The notes under the pieces are model-generated. The model saw only the letters and a list, made by a program, of their open reading frames with translations, made no database searches and was not told the DNA's origin. Source: Eubacterium sp. (GTDB taxonomy: Bacteria > Bacillota > Clostridia > Lachnospirales > Lachnospiraceae). From it: DNA of 55,731 nucleotides. This document shows, one piece after another, positions 26,932 through 35,338 of the stretch; position 1 is the first letter of the stretch; every line of letters starts with the position of its first letter. The DNA is taken from contig JAAWDZ010000064.1 of assembly GCA_022794015.1 (NCBI GenBank), positions 1 to 55,731 of the forward strand. The letters run 5' to 3'. A program made the translations under genes and the position numbers.

Positions 26932-27156
26932 ATGACATGCCATGAACGCATACGGAATTTAAGACAAGACAATGACTATAATCAGACTTTCGTAGCCAAT
27001 ACGATTCACGTCGCCCAGACCACCTATTCTGACTATGAAAATGGCAAAGTGCGCATTCCGCTGGAATGCTTAATAGAATTGGCCAGGCTCTATGATGTAG
27101 ATTTAAATTATATTGCAGGTATCAGCAACTGTAAAAACAGATATCCGCAAAAATAA
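26932..27156 (+). CDS. Small XRE-family helix-turn-helix regulator
   Basis: A 74-residue Cro/C1-type DNA-binding protein with almost no extra domain: RIRNLRQDNDYNQTFVANTI and VAQTTYSDYENGKVRIPLEC cover the five-helix fold. AGGT stands about 8 bases before the ATG. A terminator-like hairpin follows (27164-27192), so it is a single-gene unit. It is divergent from the WYL operon and may act on the shared intergenic region, which holds a dyad. No target can be named. Confidence 0.88.
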   Translation: MTCHERIRNLRQDNDYNQTFVANTIHVAQTTYSDYENGKVRIPLECLIELARLYDVDLNYIAGISNCKNRYPQK

Positions 27157-27163
27157 TACAAAA

Positions 27164-27192
27164 AACGGCCATATATCTATACGGCCGTTCCT
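27164..27192 (+). terminator. Terminator-like hairpin after the XRE gene
   Basis: The 7-bp stem AACGGCC (27164-27170) with GGCCGTT (27183-27189) is followed by CCTCTTTAAT. The T-run is modest. Confidence 0.55.
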
Positions 27193-27231
27193 CTTTAATC
27201 TGCTCTGGCAGGATTTTGTCAGAACCCCACA

Positions 27232-27260
27232 TTGACGCTCATTAAAAAAATAGATATAAT
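27232..27260 (+). promoter_or_regulatory. Sigma-A promoter of the yfhO-like gene
   Basis: TTGACG (27232-27237), a 17-base spacer and TATAAT (27255-27260), with predicted start near 27267 and a leader of about 63 bases. Confidence 0.75.
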
Positions 27261-27329
27261 CGGCTTAAAGTATGTTTAAAAATTGCCATCCGGCAATGTG
27301 AATGAAATTCTAAAGAAAGGACCCCTCCC

Positions 27330-29918
27330 ATGAAACCATTTCGAAAATACAAAAAACTCTCCTACTTCATAACCTACACCCTGCTGTTTCTTGTGATGGA
27401 AGTCTTAGTCCTGCTCCCCTTTATCATACAGCATAAAAGTCTGATCTGGGAGCTGGACGGAATGGAACAGCATTTTACCGCACTTGTCTACATTGGCCGT
27501 TGGGGACGCGGCATTTTAAAGGAACTGTTCCAGAATTTCAACCTGCAGATCCCTCTGTGGGACTTTTGTATCGGATACGGATCCGATATCATTACCACGC
27601 TGCATTATTACGTACTCGGCGATCCTTTAAACCTGCTCAGTATCTTCGTACCCTCCCGTTACACAGAATACCTCTATAACGCGCTGATTCTGCTGCGTAT
27701 GTACCTCGCGGGCATATGCTTCAGTCAGTACTGTTTCTATATGAAAAAGGGACGCGTATCGACACTTGCCGGGACATTCAGCTATCTGTTTTGCGGGTAT
27801 ATGCTGTTTGCTGCCGTCCGCCATCCGTTTTTTATCAATCCCATGATTTATCTGCCTCTGCTGCTCATCGGCGCAGAACGCATTTTCCGCGGCAAAAGCC
27901 CTGTATTTTTTATCGGAGCAGTCTTTTTGTCTGCTGTCAGCAATTTTTATTTCTTCTATATGCTCGCTTTCGCAGTCTGCTTTTATGTAGGCGTACGTTT
28001 TTTCACGCTTCCGCACAAACACCTGCCAAAAGAGCTTATCCTGACTGTATTTCGTTTTGCAGGCTATGCCCTGACCGGCGTCTGTATGTCCGCCTTCATT
28101 CTGCTTCCGGTCTTAATGCAGTTTTTTGGCACCAACAGAACCGATACAGTGCAATCCTGCCCGCTATTATACGATCCTGACTATTACCTGCACTGTCTGA
28201 TGTCTTTTATCACCTCCAACCGTATTGGAGAATGGACTTGTCTGGGCTTTACGCTGCCCGCACTGATTGCTCTTGTTTTGCTGTTTTTCAAACGAAAGAA
28301 ATACCTGTATTTAAAAATCCCGTTCCTTATTATGACGGGCATGCTCTGTTTCCCGATTTTCGGCAAAATATTAAACGGCTTTTCCTATGTCAGCAACCGT
28401 TGGAGCTTTATTTATGCAGCAAATGTTTCCTATATTCTCGTGTGCATCTGGCCGGATATGACGGCTGCTTTTCGCCGGCTTAAAATACAGCTTCCGGCGC
28501 GCATTGGCCGGATGCCTGGTAACAGAACAGCGTGCAGCTTCCGCTACCCGGCATCTGTCTTTTTGTTTGCCGTTTTACTTTTACATATTGTTTTAAACAG
28601 CTGTACCATATATTCGGCTGTCGGACAGGATTATGCCGCCGATTTTATCCGTTCCGGCACAGCCATAGAAACGGTCATGGCTTCGCCGGCCGCTGCCGTG
28701 TCAAATTCTGCACCGAAGGACGACACCTTTTTCCGCCTGGAAACCAACGAGGCAGAAGCTGCTAATACGGCCACATTGCTCGGAATGAACGGAACGCAGT
28801 ATTATTGGAGCCTGGAAAATCCCAATGTCTCTGATTATCTGATGGAAATGGCGCTCAACCGATTCCGTATGTTCAAATACAGCGGCTTGGATTGCCGGAC
28901 ATTTTTGAATGCGCCGGCATGTATCCGGTATTTTGCCGGCCAAAATCCTGACCGTATTCCCTATGGCTATGAAGCAACATCTTCTGTTTATTCAGACCAA
29001 CCCAATGCCTGCAGCGTTTACGAAAACAAATATGCCCTTCCTATCGGCTATACTTATACTTCGGTAATCCCCGACAGTACATATCAGTCGCTTACGCCTG
29101 TGCAGCGACAGGAAGCCTTGCTGCAAGGCGTCGTATTAGAAGACAGCGCAAAAGATAAAACAGCAGAACAGCTGCCCAAAACCAGCCTGTCCTTTACATC
29201 CAAACCGATCGCACATACTGCTCTCTGCGGCGAGGGAGTCACTATGGAAAATGACGCAAGCTTTCAGGTCACAAAAGCCAATGCTTCTGTCAGCCTGCAA
29301 TTTTCGGGAGAAGAAAACTGCGAAACATATCTGGCGTTAAAAATTGCCGATATACAGGGCAAATCTGCCAAACATGATGAATTTGCATTAAAAATCTCCT
29401 CCGAGTTTTCGAAAAACAGACTGCATTATATGGCATCCACCCACAAATACTATACCGGCCAGCACGACTTTCTCGTCAATTTAGGCTACCACGCTCCTGC
29501 TCTTTCCTGTATTACCATTACCTTCCCCACAGAAGGCACTTACCGTTTTCAGGAAATCGACGTAATTTGCCAGCCCATGAAATCTTTCTGCGGCCAGATT
29601 GCGGCTTTAAAGGAAAACACATTAGAAGATATTAAAATCGGCACCAACATCGTCAAAGGCTCCATACAGCTTTCCAAAGACAAAATTCTCTGCCTTTCCA
29701 TTCCTTACAGCAAAGGCTGGCAAGCCTATGTAGACGGTATAAAAAAACCGCTGTTAAAGGCAAATACCATGTACATGGCACTTGCTTTAACAGCGGGAAA
29801 ACATACCATAACGCTGTATTACAAAACACCGGGACTAGATACAGGCATCCTGGTAAGCTGTATAGGCTCTTTGCTGCTGATCGGAATCTTATTAAGACAG
29901 CGAAAAGCCAGACTCTGA
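27330..29918 (+). CDS. YfhO-family polytopic membrane protein (GT-C-type glycosyltransferase-like)
   Basis: An 862-residue protein. The N-terminal half has about eleven to twelve hydrophobic helices (YFITYTLLFLVMEVLVLLPF first). The early loop WELDGMEQHFTALVYIGRWG, with an acidic residue between helices 1 and 2, is the place where GT-C enzymes carry their catalytic acid. A long extracytoplasmic domain (about 440-830) and a last helix (GILVSCIGSLLLIGILL) with a basic tail follow. In Bacillus, YfhO-type proteins glycosylate lipoteichoic acid; here the acceptor and sugar are unknown. It has its own promoter and AAAGGA before the ATG. It is convergent with the small gene at 29921. Confidence 0.85.
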   Translation: MKPFRKYKKLSYFITYTLLFLVMEVLVLLPFIIQHKSLIWELDGMEQHFTALVYIGRWGRGILKELFQNFNLQIPLWDFCIGYGSDIITTLHYYVLGDPLNLLSIFVPSRYTEYLYNALILLRMYLAGICFSQYCFYMKKGRVSTLAGTFSYLFCGYMLFAAVRHPFFINPMIYLPLLLIGAERIFRGKSPVFFIGAVFLSAVSNFYFFYMLAFAVCFYVGVRFFTLPHKHLPKELILTVFRFAGYALTGVCMSAFILLPVLMQFFGTNRTDTVQSCPLLYDPDYYLHCLMSFITSNRIGEWTCLGFTLPALIALVLLFFKRKKYLYLKIPFLIMTGMLCFPIFGKILNGFSYVSNRWSFIYAANVSYILVCIWPDMTAAFRRLKIQLPARIGRMPGNRTACSFRYPASVFLFAVLLLHIVLNSCTIYSAVGQDYAADFIRSGTAIETVMASPAAAVSNSAPKDDTFFRLETNEAEAANTATLLGMNGTQYYWSLENPNVSDYLMEMALNRFRMFKYSGLDCRTFLNAPACIRYFAGQNPDRIPYGYEATSSVYSDQPNACSVYENKYALPIGYTYTSVIPDSTYQSLTPVQRQEALLQGVVLEDSAKDKTAEQLPKTSLSFTSKPIAHTALCGEGVTMENDASFQVTKANASVSLQFSGEENCETYLALKIADIQGKSAKHDEFALKISSEFSKNRLHYMASTHKYYTGQHDFLVNLGYHAPALSCITITFPTEGTYRFQEIDVICQPMKSFCGQIAALKENTLEDIKIGTNIVKGSIQLSKDKILCLSIPYSKGWQAYVDGIKKPLLKANTMYMALALTAGKHTITLYYKTPGLDTGILVSCIGSLLLIGILLRQRKARL

Positions 29919-29920
29919 CG

Positions 29921-30241
29921 TTACTCCGTTACCTTTTCTCCGTTCTCGTCCAAAAGCTCCTCAAACGAGCTGTTCTTTTGCTGCCCTAAAATCTGCCGAA
30001 TCTGTTCCTGCGTCACCGGATCGTTGTCCTTCATCTTTCCATACCCCGCTGACGGAATATGCGCCCATCGGCTCTCATCATCCAACACCCCTTTGGAAGT
30101 GGGATCTGCCTGTACCTCTTCTTCTGCTTCCGCAGGCTTTTCGGCTGTTTCTTCCGGCACGGTATAACGCACATTATACCATTTTACTATACTCTTTGCG
30201 CATTTTTCCCTGAAATTTCTTTCATCAATCATGTCTTTCAT
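29921..30241 (-). CDS. Small conserved-looking acidic protein of unknown function
   Basis: A 106-residue protein with start ATG at 30241 (GAGGTGATC just upstream). The N-terminal half is mixed-charge helix (MKDMIDERNFREKCAKSIVK), the middle is rich in Glu/Pro/Ala, and the C-terminal part reads DPVTQEQIRQILGQQKN. There is no membrane segment and no motif I know. It is convergent with the YfhO-like gene (2 bp between stops) and divergent from sigG. The ribosome site and the lack of any overlapping gene support it as real. Confidence 0.6.
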   Translation of the reverse strand: MKDMIDERNFREKCAKSIVKWYNVRYTVPEETAEKPAEAEEEVQADPTSKGVLDDESRWAHIPSAGYGKMKDNDPVTQEQIRQILGQQKNSSFEELLDENGEKVTE

Positions 30242-30350
30242 CCTGATCACCTCATTTGTATCTTATTGCAAACGTTCTTTTCCCATGAATAAAAAAAGCC
30301 AAAAGTGAGAATGATTTTACCATACTACTTTAAGAAACTGGAGGTCTTCC

Positions 30351-31130
30351 ATGGCTGGCTACAAAGTTGAAATCTGCGGTGTTAATACATCCAAACTCCC
30401 CATCCTCAAAGAAGAGGAAAAGCAAGAACTGTTTAAAAAAATCAAGGCTGGCGACACTGCCGCCAGAGAAACTTATATCAAGGGTAACTTAAGGCTCGTT
30501 CTAAGTGTAATCAAACGTTTCTCCGGCAACAATGAAAATGTAGACGATCTGTTCCAGATCGGCTGTATCGGCTTAATCAAATCCATCGATAACTTCGACG
30601 ATACGATAGGCGTCAAATTCTCCACCTATGCCGTACCGATGATTATCGGTGAAATTCGCCGTTACCTGCGCGATAACGCTTCTTCCATCCGTGTCAGCCG
30701 TTCCCTTCGCGATACTGCCTACAAAGCAATTCACGCCAAGGAACAGCTTTCCAAAACCTCTTTCAAGGAACCTACCATACAGGATATTTCCGAATGTACC
30801 GGAATCCCAAAGGAGGAGCTGGTATTTGCTTTAGATGCAATCCAAAGTCCCCTTTCTCTCTACGATCCGGTCTACACGGACGGCGGAGATACTCTCTACG
30901 TCATGGATCAGGTCAAAGACAAAAAAAACAAAGAGGAGAATTGGATTGAATCACTTTCCATAGGCGATGCCATGAAGCATTTAAATCAACGGGAAAACTA
31001 CATCATAAAGCTCCGCTTCTTTGAAGGCAAAACACAAATGGAAGTGGCTGAAGAAATCCACATCTCACAGGCCCAGGTCAGCCGCCTGGAAAAATCCGCC
31101 CTAAAGAGCATGCGCAACTATCTTTCTTAA
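30351..31130 (+). CDS. sigG: RNA polymerase sporulation sigma factor G
   Basis: Forespore-specific late sigma factor of 259 residues. The N-terminal YKVEICGVNTSKLPILKEEE, which includes the SpoIIAB/CsfB-binding zone, is typical of sigma-G. Region 2 reads DDLFQIGCIGLIKSIDNFDD and VKFSTYAVPMIIGEIRRYLR; region 4 ends QMEVAEEIHISQAQVSRLEK. GGAGG stands 6-7 bases before the ATG. In most relatives sigG follows sigE in the same direction; here it faces sigE, separated by a structured repeat. I could not find a clear sigma-F/G promoter in the 100 bases upstream. Confidence 0.96.
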   Translation: MAGYKVEICGVNTSKLPILKEEEKQELFKKIKAGDTAARETYIKGNLRLVLSVIKRFSGNNENVDDLFQIGCIGLIKSIDNFDDTIGVKFSTYAVPMIIGEIRRYLRDNASSIRVSRSLRDTAYKAIHAKEQLSKTSFKEPTIQDISECTGIPKEELVFALDAIQSPLSLYDPVYTDGGDTLYVMDQVKDKKNKEENWIESLSIGDAMKHLNQRENYIIKLRFFEGKTQMEVAEEIHISQAQVSRLEKSALKSMRNYLS

Positions 31131-31139
31131 AAACAGCTC

Positions 31140-31187
31140 CCTTTGCAGCTGCTGACCGCGGCGTCTGCCGCGTCCGGCTGCCAAAGG
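31140..31187. terminator. Strong hairpin after sigG
   Basis: Outer stem CCTTTG/CAAAGG (31140-31145, 31182-31187), CAGC/GCTG next, and an inner CGCGGC-GTCT-GCCGCG (31157-31172). T-runs are better on the minus-strand side (TGTTTTTAAG), so it may serve both convergent genes. Confidence 0.55.
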
Positions 31188-31250
31188 CCTCATTACATAA
31201 AATTATAGCATACCAGACGGGACTTGCACACTGTTTTTTACTGTTATTTT

Positions 31251-31398
31251 GTAACAGTTCAGTCCAGGACTTTGCACCTGTTGCAAAGTCCGTGAGAATG
31301 TGTAAAGGCTGGAATGGAATCCGCCCCTTTGCCGTATGGCAAACTTTAATTGGGCGGATTCCGTACGTAACAGTGAAGCCGGAAGGCTGAACTGTTAC
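31251..31398 (+). repeat. 148-bp structured intergenic repeat, copy 1
   Basis: Bounded by GTAACAGTTCAG and its inverse CTGAACTGTTAC. Inside are three hairpins: GGACTTTGCA/TGCAAAGTCC (31267-31291); GGAATCCGCCC/GGGCGGATTCC with an inner TTTGCC/GGCAAA (31316-31362); and GTAACAGT/ACTGTTAC with an inner AGCC/GGCT (31367-31398). A copy of roughly 90 percent identity lies in the opposite orientation at 51658-51801. It has no coding capacity and looks like a MITE or a multi-hairpin RNA element. Confidence 0.85.
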
Positions 31399-31426
31399 GT
31401 TATTTTTATAACACACAATATGAGCA

Positions 31427-32167
31427 TTATTCGAGGCGTATCATCTCTTTTTTCAGCCTGCGCATAATCTTTTTCTCCAGCCTTGATATGTAAGACTGCG
31501 AAATGCCCAGCCGATCTGCCACTTCCTTCTGCGTCAGTTCTCTGCCGCCTCCCCTGCCAAGTCCATAACGCAGCTCCACGATCAACCGTTCTCTTCCGGA
31601 CAGCTTATCAATTGCTTTTCCCAAAAGATGATGTTCTACCTCAGCTTCAATGTCACGGTAAATCACGTCCTCGTCTGTTCCCAGGATATCCGAAAGCAAA
31701 AGTTCGTTGCCGTCCCAATCTACGTTTAAAGGCTCATCAATGCTGACTTCCATCCTTGTTTTGCTGTTTCTCCTCAAATACATCAAAATCTCATTTTCGA
31801 TACATCTTGACGCATACGTAGCCAACTTGATATTTTTCTGCGGATTGAACGTATTGATGGATTTAATTAACCCAATCGTGCCAATTGAAATCAAATCCTC
31901 CACACCAATCCCGGTATTGTCAAATTTTTTGGCAATATAGACGACCAGACGCAGATTATGCTCGATCAGTCTGCTCTTTGCCGTATCCTCCCCATGTTCT
32001 CCAAGACATCTGATGCAGGCCGCCTCTTCCTCTGCTTCTAACGGCGGCGGCAGCACCTCCGCACCACCGATATAAAAAACATCCTCTTTTTGCCCAAATA
32101 TCATATGGCAGACCGACGACATCCATTTAAACTGAATTTGTCTTGGAATATTAATTTTTATGTACAT
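31427..32167 (-). CDS. sigE: RNA polymerase sporulation sigma factor E (pro-form)
   Basis: Mother-cell early sigma factor of 246 residues. The first about 30 residues form the pro-sequence ([15 protein letters not shown]), which holds it inactive until SpoIIGA cuts it. Region 2 includes [20 protein letters not shown] and [18 protein letters not shown]; region 4 ends [20 protein letters not shown]. It follows spoIIGA by 15 bases with GAGGAAA before the ATG. A sigma-E promoter is visible at spoIVA and a likely one at the spoVB-like gene, consistent with this being the active sigma-E of the cell. Confidence 0.97.
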   Translation of the reverse strand: MYIKINIPRQIQFKWMSSVCHMIFGQKEDVFYIGGAEVLPPPLEAEEEAACIRCLGEHGEDTAKSRLIEHNLRLVVYIAKKFDNTGIGVEDLISIGTIGLIKSINTFNPQKNIKLATYASRCIENEILMYLRRNSKTRMEVSIDEPLNVDWDGNELLLSDILGTDEDVIYRDIEAEVEHHLLGKAIDKLSGRERLIVELRYGLGRGGGRELTQKEVADRLGISQSYISRLEKKIMRRLKKEMIRLE

Positions 32168-32182
32168 AGCATTTCCTCTTTT

Positions 32183-33025
32183 CTATTCTTTACTGAAGCA
32201 CCGCTCTTTCGATCGTGCCCCCTGAAATGCCTCTAAAGGCATATTATCGCTTATGCAGCAATGCAGAATCATCTGGTATGCCCGGTTTCCAAACAACGCA
32301 GCGTCCGCTGCTGCCAATACAGCAGGAGATATGGAAATTTCTTCATCCCCTTCCCCTATTTTCAGGCTTTCCACTGTAAACGCCTCTAACATTCCTTCTT
32401 TGCAGCCGACAGACGAAAACGGAATCAGACGTGTCAGAAAAGCTTCTTTTCCGCCCAGCGCCTCAAATATATCCTTTGAAACAATATGTACCGCCTGCTT
32501 TACATACGGGTCATGCAGCGTATTTCCCGTATCGTACAACGCCCGTGCCGCTGCCATTTTACCGTTGTGCACAATCCGTACCGGATAAAAACGATGCACA
32601 TTTTTCCGTTTTTTGCGTAAGATAAAGCAAAACACCATTACGGGAACCGCCGTAAGCAGCAGGCAAAGTTCATAGCAGTGTCCCTTTGCAACCGTTCCGT
32701 ACATCCATTCTACGCTTCCGCCAAGCAGTAAAACCATAAAATACATCAGACCATATCCTTTTGCATATATTTTCTTTCCTGACGGAAAAAATGCGCATAC
32801 CATCATACCAGGGTTAACCAGAAAATGAATACAAATCAGATAAAAATCATAGTTGGAAACCACCAGAAATAAAACACACCCAATCAGACTGCCCAACGCA
32901 CAGCAAATCACATAACGCAACAGTCGTTTCTTCTGCTGCAGCACCTCACTGACCGCATATACAGCCAGAAAATCCAGATAAAAATTTGTAAGGAAAAATA
33001 CGTCTGCATAAAATTCATAAGTCAC
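32183..33025 (-). CDS. spoIIGA: Sigma-E processing aspartic peptidase
   Basis: A 280-residue membrane protein in the asymmetric septum that removes the pro-sequence of sigma-E when triggered by forespore SpoIIR. The N-terminal half has five hydrophobic helices (from YADVFFLTNFYLDFLAVYAV). The C-terminal half carries the catalytic ALYDTGNTLHDP aspartate motif, and the enzyme acts as a dimer. The start is GTG at 33025, with GGAGG 6 bases upstream; an ATG two codons on is out of frame. It is first gene of the spoIIGA-sigE operon, with a Spo0A-type promoter upstream. Confidence 0.95.
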   Translation of the reverse strand: MTYEFYADVFFLTNFYLDFLAVYAVSEVLQQKKRLLRYVICCALGSLIGCVLFLVVSNYDFYLICIHFLVNPGMMVCAFFPSGKKIYAKGYGLMYFMVLLLGGSVEWMYGTVAKGHCYELCLLLTAVPVMVFCFILRKKRKNVHRFYPVRIVHNGKMAAARALYDTGNTLHDPYVKQAVHIVSKDIFEALGGKEAFLTRLIPFSSVGCKEGMLEAFTVESLKIGEGDEEISISPAVLAAADAALFGNRAYQMILHCCISDNMPLEAFQGARSKERCFSKE

Positions 33026-33055
33026 TTTTCACCTCCAGTTTTCTCTGCTGAATGT

Positions 33056-33089
33056 ATTATAAAAGAACTCTCTTTTAAAATTTGTCAAA
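33056..33089 (-). promoter_or_regulatory. Spo0A-dependent spoIIG promoter with a long spacer
   Basis: On the minus strand TTGACA (33083-33088) and TATAAT (33056-33061) are 21 bases apart, too far for ordinary sigma-A use but like the 22-base spacing of Bacillus spoIIG. A perfect 0A box TTTGTCAAA (33081-33089, plus-strand sense) covers the -35. A weaker box (TTTGTCGTT, minus strand) lies about 40 bases upstream. Confidence 0.75.
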
Positions 33090-33129
33090 CGAGGTACTTT
33101 TTTCCAAAATTCTATCTCAAAAAAACGAC

Positions 33130-33163
33130 AAAAAAAGACCTTAAGATCGATTGTCTTAAAGTC
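33130..33163 (-). terminator. ftsZ / dcw cluster terminator
   Basis: The 10-bp stem (33137-33146 with 33154-33163; GACTTTAAGA/TCTTAAGGTC in minus sense, one G-T type pair) is followed by seven T in the minus-strand direction (33130-33136). It lies 20 bases past the ftsZ stop and separates the division cluster from spoIIGA-sigE. Confidence 0.9.
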
Positions 33164-33182
33164 TCTGTTTTGTCTTTAATCT

Positions 33183-34433
33183 TTATCTTTTGTTATTTTT
33201 CAAAAAACTCGGTATTTCAATGCTCTTTGGCTGCACGGAACCTTCCGGTTTCTGCGGTTTCTTTAACCCACCGTAATTGAATGGCATTGCGGTCGGCTGC
33301 TGTGTTGGAGATGTTCCCACATTCGACGTATTGTTATACGCCCCTCCTGAGCCAGAAGATGCGGGCCTGGGCGTATACGATGCAGGACGGATAGTTCCGG
33401 ATGAAGTCCTTGCACCTGTCTGTGAGTTCCGATTGTCTGCAAATGTATTGTGCACCTTGCCCTGCGGCTTTACAACAGGCTCCTGATTGTCAAGCCCGGT
33501 TGCAATAACCGTAATCTGTACTTCATCTGTCATCGTTTCATCATATTTCGCACCAAAGATAATATTCACATTGTCCCCGGCCAGATCCTGTACATGGCTT
33601 GCGGCATCACTGGCATCCATTAACGATACATCACCGGAAATATTGATAATCACATGACTCGCTCCATCAATCCTCGTTTCAAGCAACGGGCTTCCGACAG
33701 CCATCTGTACTGCTTCCAGCGCCTTATCGTCGCCTTTTGCAGAACCAATACCAATATGGGCCAGTCCTTTGTCCTTCATAACGGTCTGAACGTCCGCAAA
33801 ATCCAGATTGATCAAAGCCGGTATGTTAATCAGGTCGGTAATACCCTGAACCGCCTGCTGCAATACTTCGTCCGCCTTCTTTAAAGCGTCCGGCATGGAC
33901 GTTCTTCTGTCCACAATCTCTAACAGCTTGTCATTGGGAATCACAATCAAGGTATCCACACACTCTTTTAAGCGGTCAATACCGGCAACGGCATTCACCA
34001 TACGGGCCTTTGCCTCAAATTTAAACGGTTTTGTGACAACGCCAACCGTCAGGATTCCCTGTTCCTTGGCAATTTGTGCTACAACTGGGGCCGCTCCGGT
34101 CCCGGTGCCGCCTCCCATTCCACAGGTAACAAATATCATGTCCGCACCCTTTACGGCTGCAGCCAGCTCCTCGGCACTTTCTTCTGCAGCCTTCTGGCCA
34201 ATCTCTGGCTTGGCTCCTGCACCTAATCCCTTTGTCAGTTTTTCACCAATCTGAATCAGCTTCGGCGCTTTACAGCGCATTAGTATCTGCTTGTCCGTAT
34301 TGACTCCGACAAATTCTACTCCTTCGATACATTCATCAATCATTCTATTAACGGCATTGTTTCCAGCCCCACCTACTCCGATTACAATGATCTTTGCGCT
34401 GGAATCTACATCTGGTGTCTTAATTTCAAGCAA
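33183..34433 (-). CDS. ftsZ: Cell division protein FtsZ
   Basis: Tubulin-like GTPase that forms the division ring. The GTP-binding [13 protein letters not shown] is near the N-terminus, the tubulin signature is [12 protein letters not shown], and the T7 loop is [11 protein letters not shown]. After a variable Ser/Pro/Gln linker, the C-terminal peptide [12 protein letters not shown] binds membrane tethers. I place the start at TTG 34433 ([12 protein letters not shown]) because GGAGG lies 7 bases before it. The ATG at 34457 would put that ribosome site inside the gene. 416 residues. No ftsA lies nearby, so another tether such as SepF is expected elsewhere. It is last gene of the cluster. Confidence 0.97.
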   Translation of the reverse strand: MLEIKTPDVDSSAKIIVIGVGGAGNNAVNRMIDECIEGVEFVGVNTDKQILMRCKAPKLIQIGEKLTKGLGAGAKPEIGQKAAEESAEELAAAVKGADMIFVTCGMGGGTGTGAAPVVAQIAKEQGILTVGVVTKPFKFEAKARMVNAVAGIDRLKECVDTLIVIPNDKLLEIVDRRTSMPDALKKADEVLQQAVQGITDLINIPALINLDFADVQTVMKDKGLAHIGIGSAKGDDKALEAVQMAVGSPLLETRIDGASHVIINISGDVSLMDASDAASHVQDLAGDNVNIIFGAKYDETMTDEVQITVIATGLDNQEPVVKPQGKVHNTFADNRNSQTGARTSSGTIRPASYTPRPASSGSGGAYNNTSNVGTSPTQQPTAMPFNYGGLKKPQKPEGSVQPKSIEIPSFLKNNKR

Positions 34434-34579
34434 GACAGTTCCTCCTCTTTTACCCATTATTTATCTGAAATAGTTACCTCATAACCTATATGTAATGTAA
34501 TCCTATCCATAATACGGTTTACTCTAACATATATAATATATTTTTTCAGCTCATTTAGCAACAAAAAATTTGAAAAAAT

Positions 34580-35338
34580 TTATTTATCTTCCTGGAAAAT
34601 AATATCTTTGGTATTTTCTGACCAGTTTTCCACATGCAGCGTACCGGTTTTTCCGGATAACTGCGGCAGGATATATGGCAGACGCAGAATTTTCTGTGTG
34701 AGATTCTGCGAATCTCCGAGCACAACCTGTATACCGCCATATCTTAAACTGATATCTTTATGCTCATCAAAATATATTTTTTCCGGAACCACCTCGTTTT
34801 TCTTTAATGCCTGTGTCGCAGCCAGAAGACTTTTCAGCACCTTTTCATCCTCAATTGGGAGTTTTTCATATAAAACTACCTTATCGCACTCTATTCCTTC
34901 GACCTGAGGAATATTTTCTATCTTCTCCGTGGATGTCTCTACGACAAATCCATCTGAATCAAAATACGCATTTTGCCCGATTGCGGAAATAAAGATGTAT
35001 CCAAGCACTCCCTTCTCATATACGTGAACCTTTAATGTACGAGGATTCTGCAAAGAAACTTCTATACTGTCCACAAACGGAACCTCCTCCACGTCCAAAA
35101 AACGATATTTCAAAAGAACATACAGAGAATTCCAGGAATTTTCATCCTCTCCGATAATCTGCTCTATTTGTTTATCAGAGTAGTGTTCATTGCCTTCTAC
35201 AATGATATCCTTTACAACAAACACTTTCCAGACAATCAGCGCAGACAGACCAATCAGCAGCAATACACCAAAAAACACCTTCCTTCTCTTCTTCCTGCGT
35301 CTTTTTTTACGGGCTATTTCTTCTCTGTTCCGGCTCAT
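34580..35338 (-). CDS. ftsQ: Cell division protein FtsQ/DivIB
   Basis: Bitopic division protein of 252 residues. It has a very basic cytoplasmic tail (RKKRRRKKRRK), one membrane helix (VFFGVLLLIGLSALIVWKVF), a POTRA domain (VKDIIVEGNEHYSDKQIEQI), and a beta domain ending in an acidic tail. It links with FtsL and FtsB-like proteins and the septal transpeptidase. Its ATG overlaps the ftsW stop as ATGA. In most relatives murG lies between ftsW and this gene; here the overlap leaves no space. Confidence 0.92.
   Translation of the reverse strand: MSRNREEIARKKRRRKKRRKVFFGVLLLIGLSALIVWKVFVVKDIIVEGNEHYSDKQIEQIIGEDENSWNSLYVLLKYRFLDVEEVPFVDSIEVSLQNPRTLKVHVYEKGVLGYIFISAIGQNAYFDSDGFVVETSTEKIENIPQVEGIECDKVVLYEKLPIEDEKVLKSLLAATQALKKNEVVPEKIYFDEHKDISLRYGGIQVVLGDSQNLTQKILRLPYILPQLSGKTGTLHVENWSENTKDIIFQEDK

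Noticed and set aside
30251-30350. Sigma-F/G promoter for sigG
   Set aside because: CATACTA and TGAATA words are present but the spacing (29 bases) does not fit.
31078-31416. 112-codon minus-strand frame across the sigG end
   Set aside because: It runs through the structured repeat and antisense to sigG, with no ribosome site.
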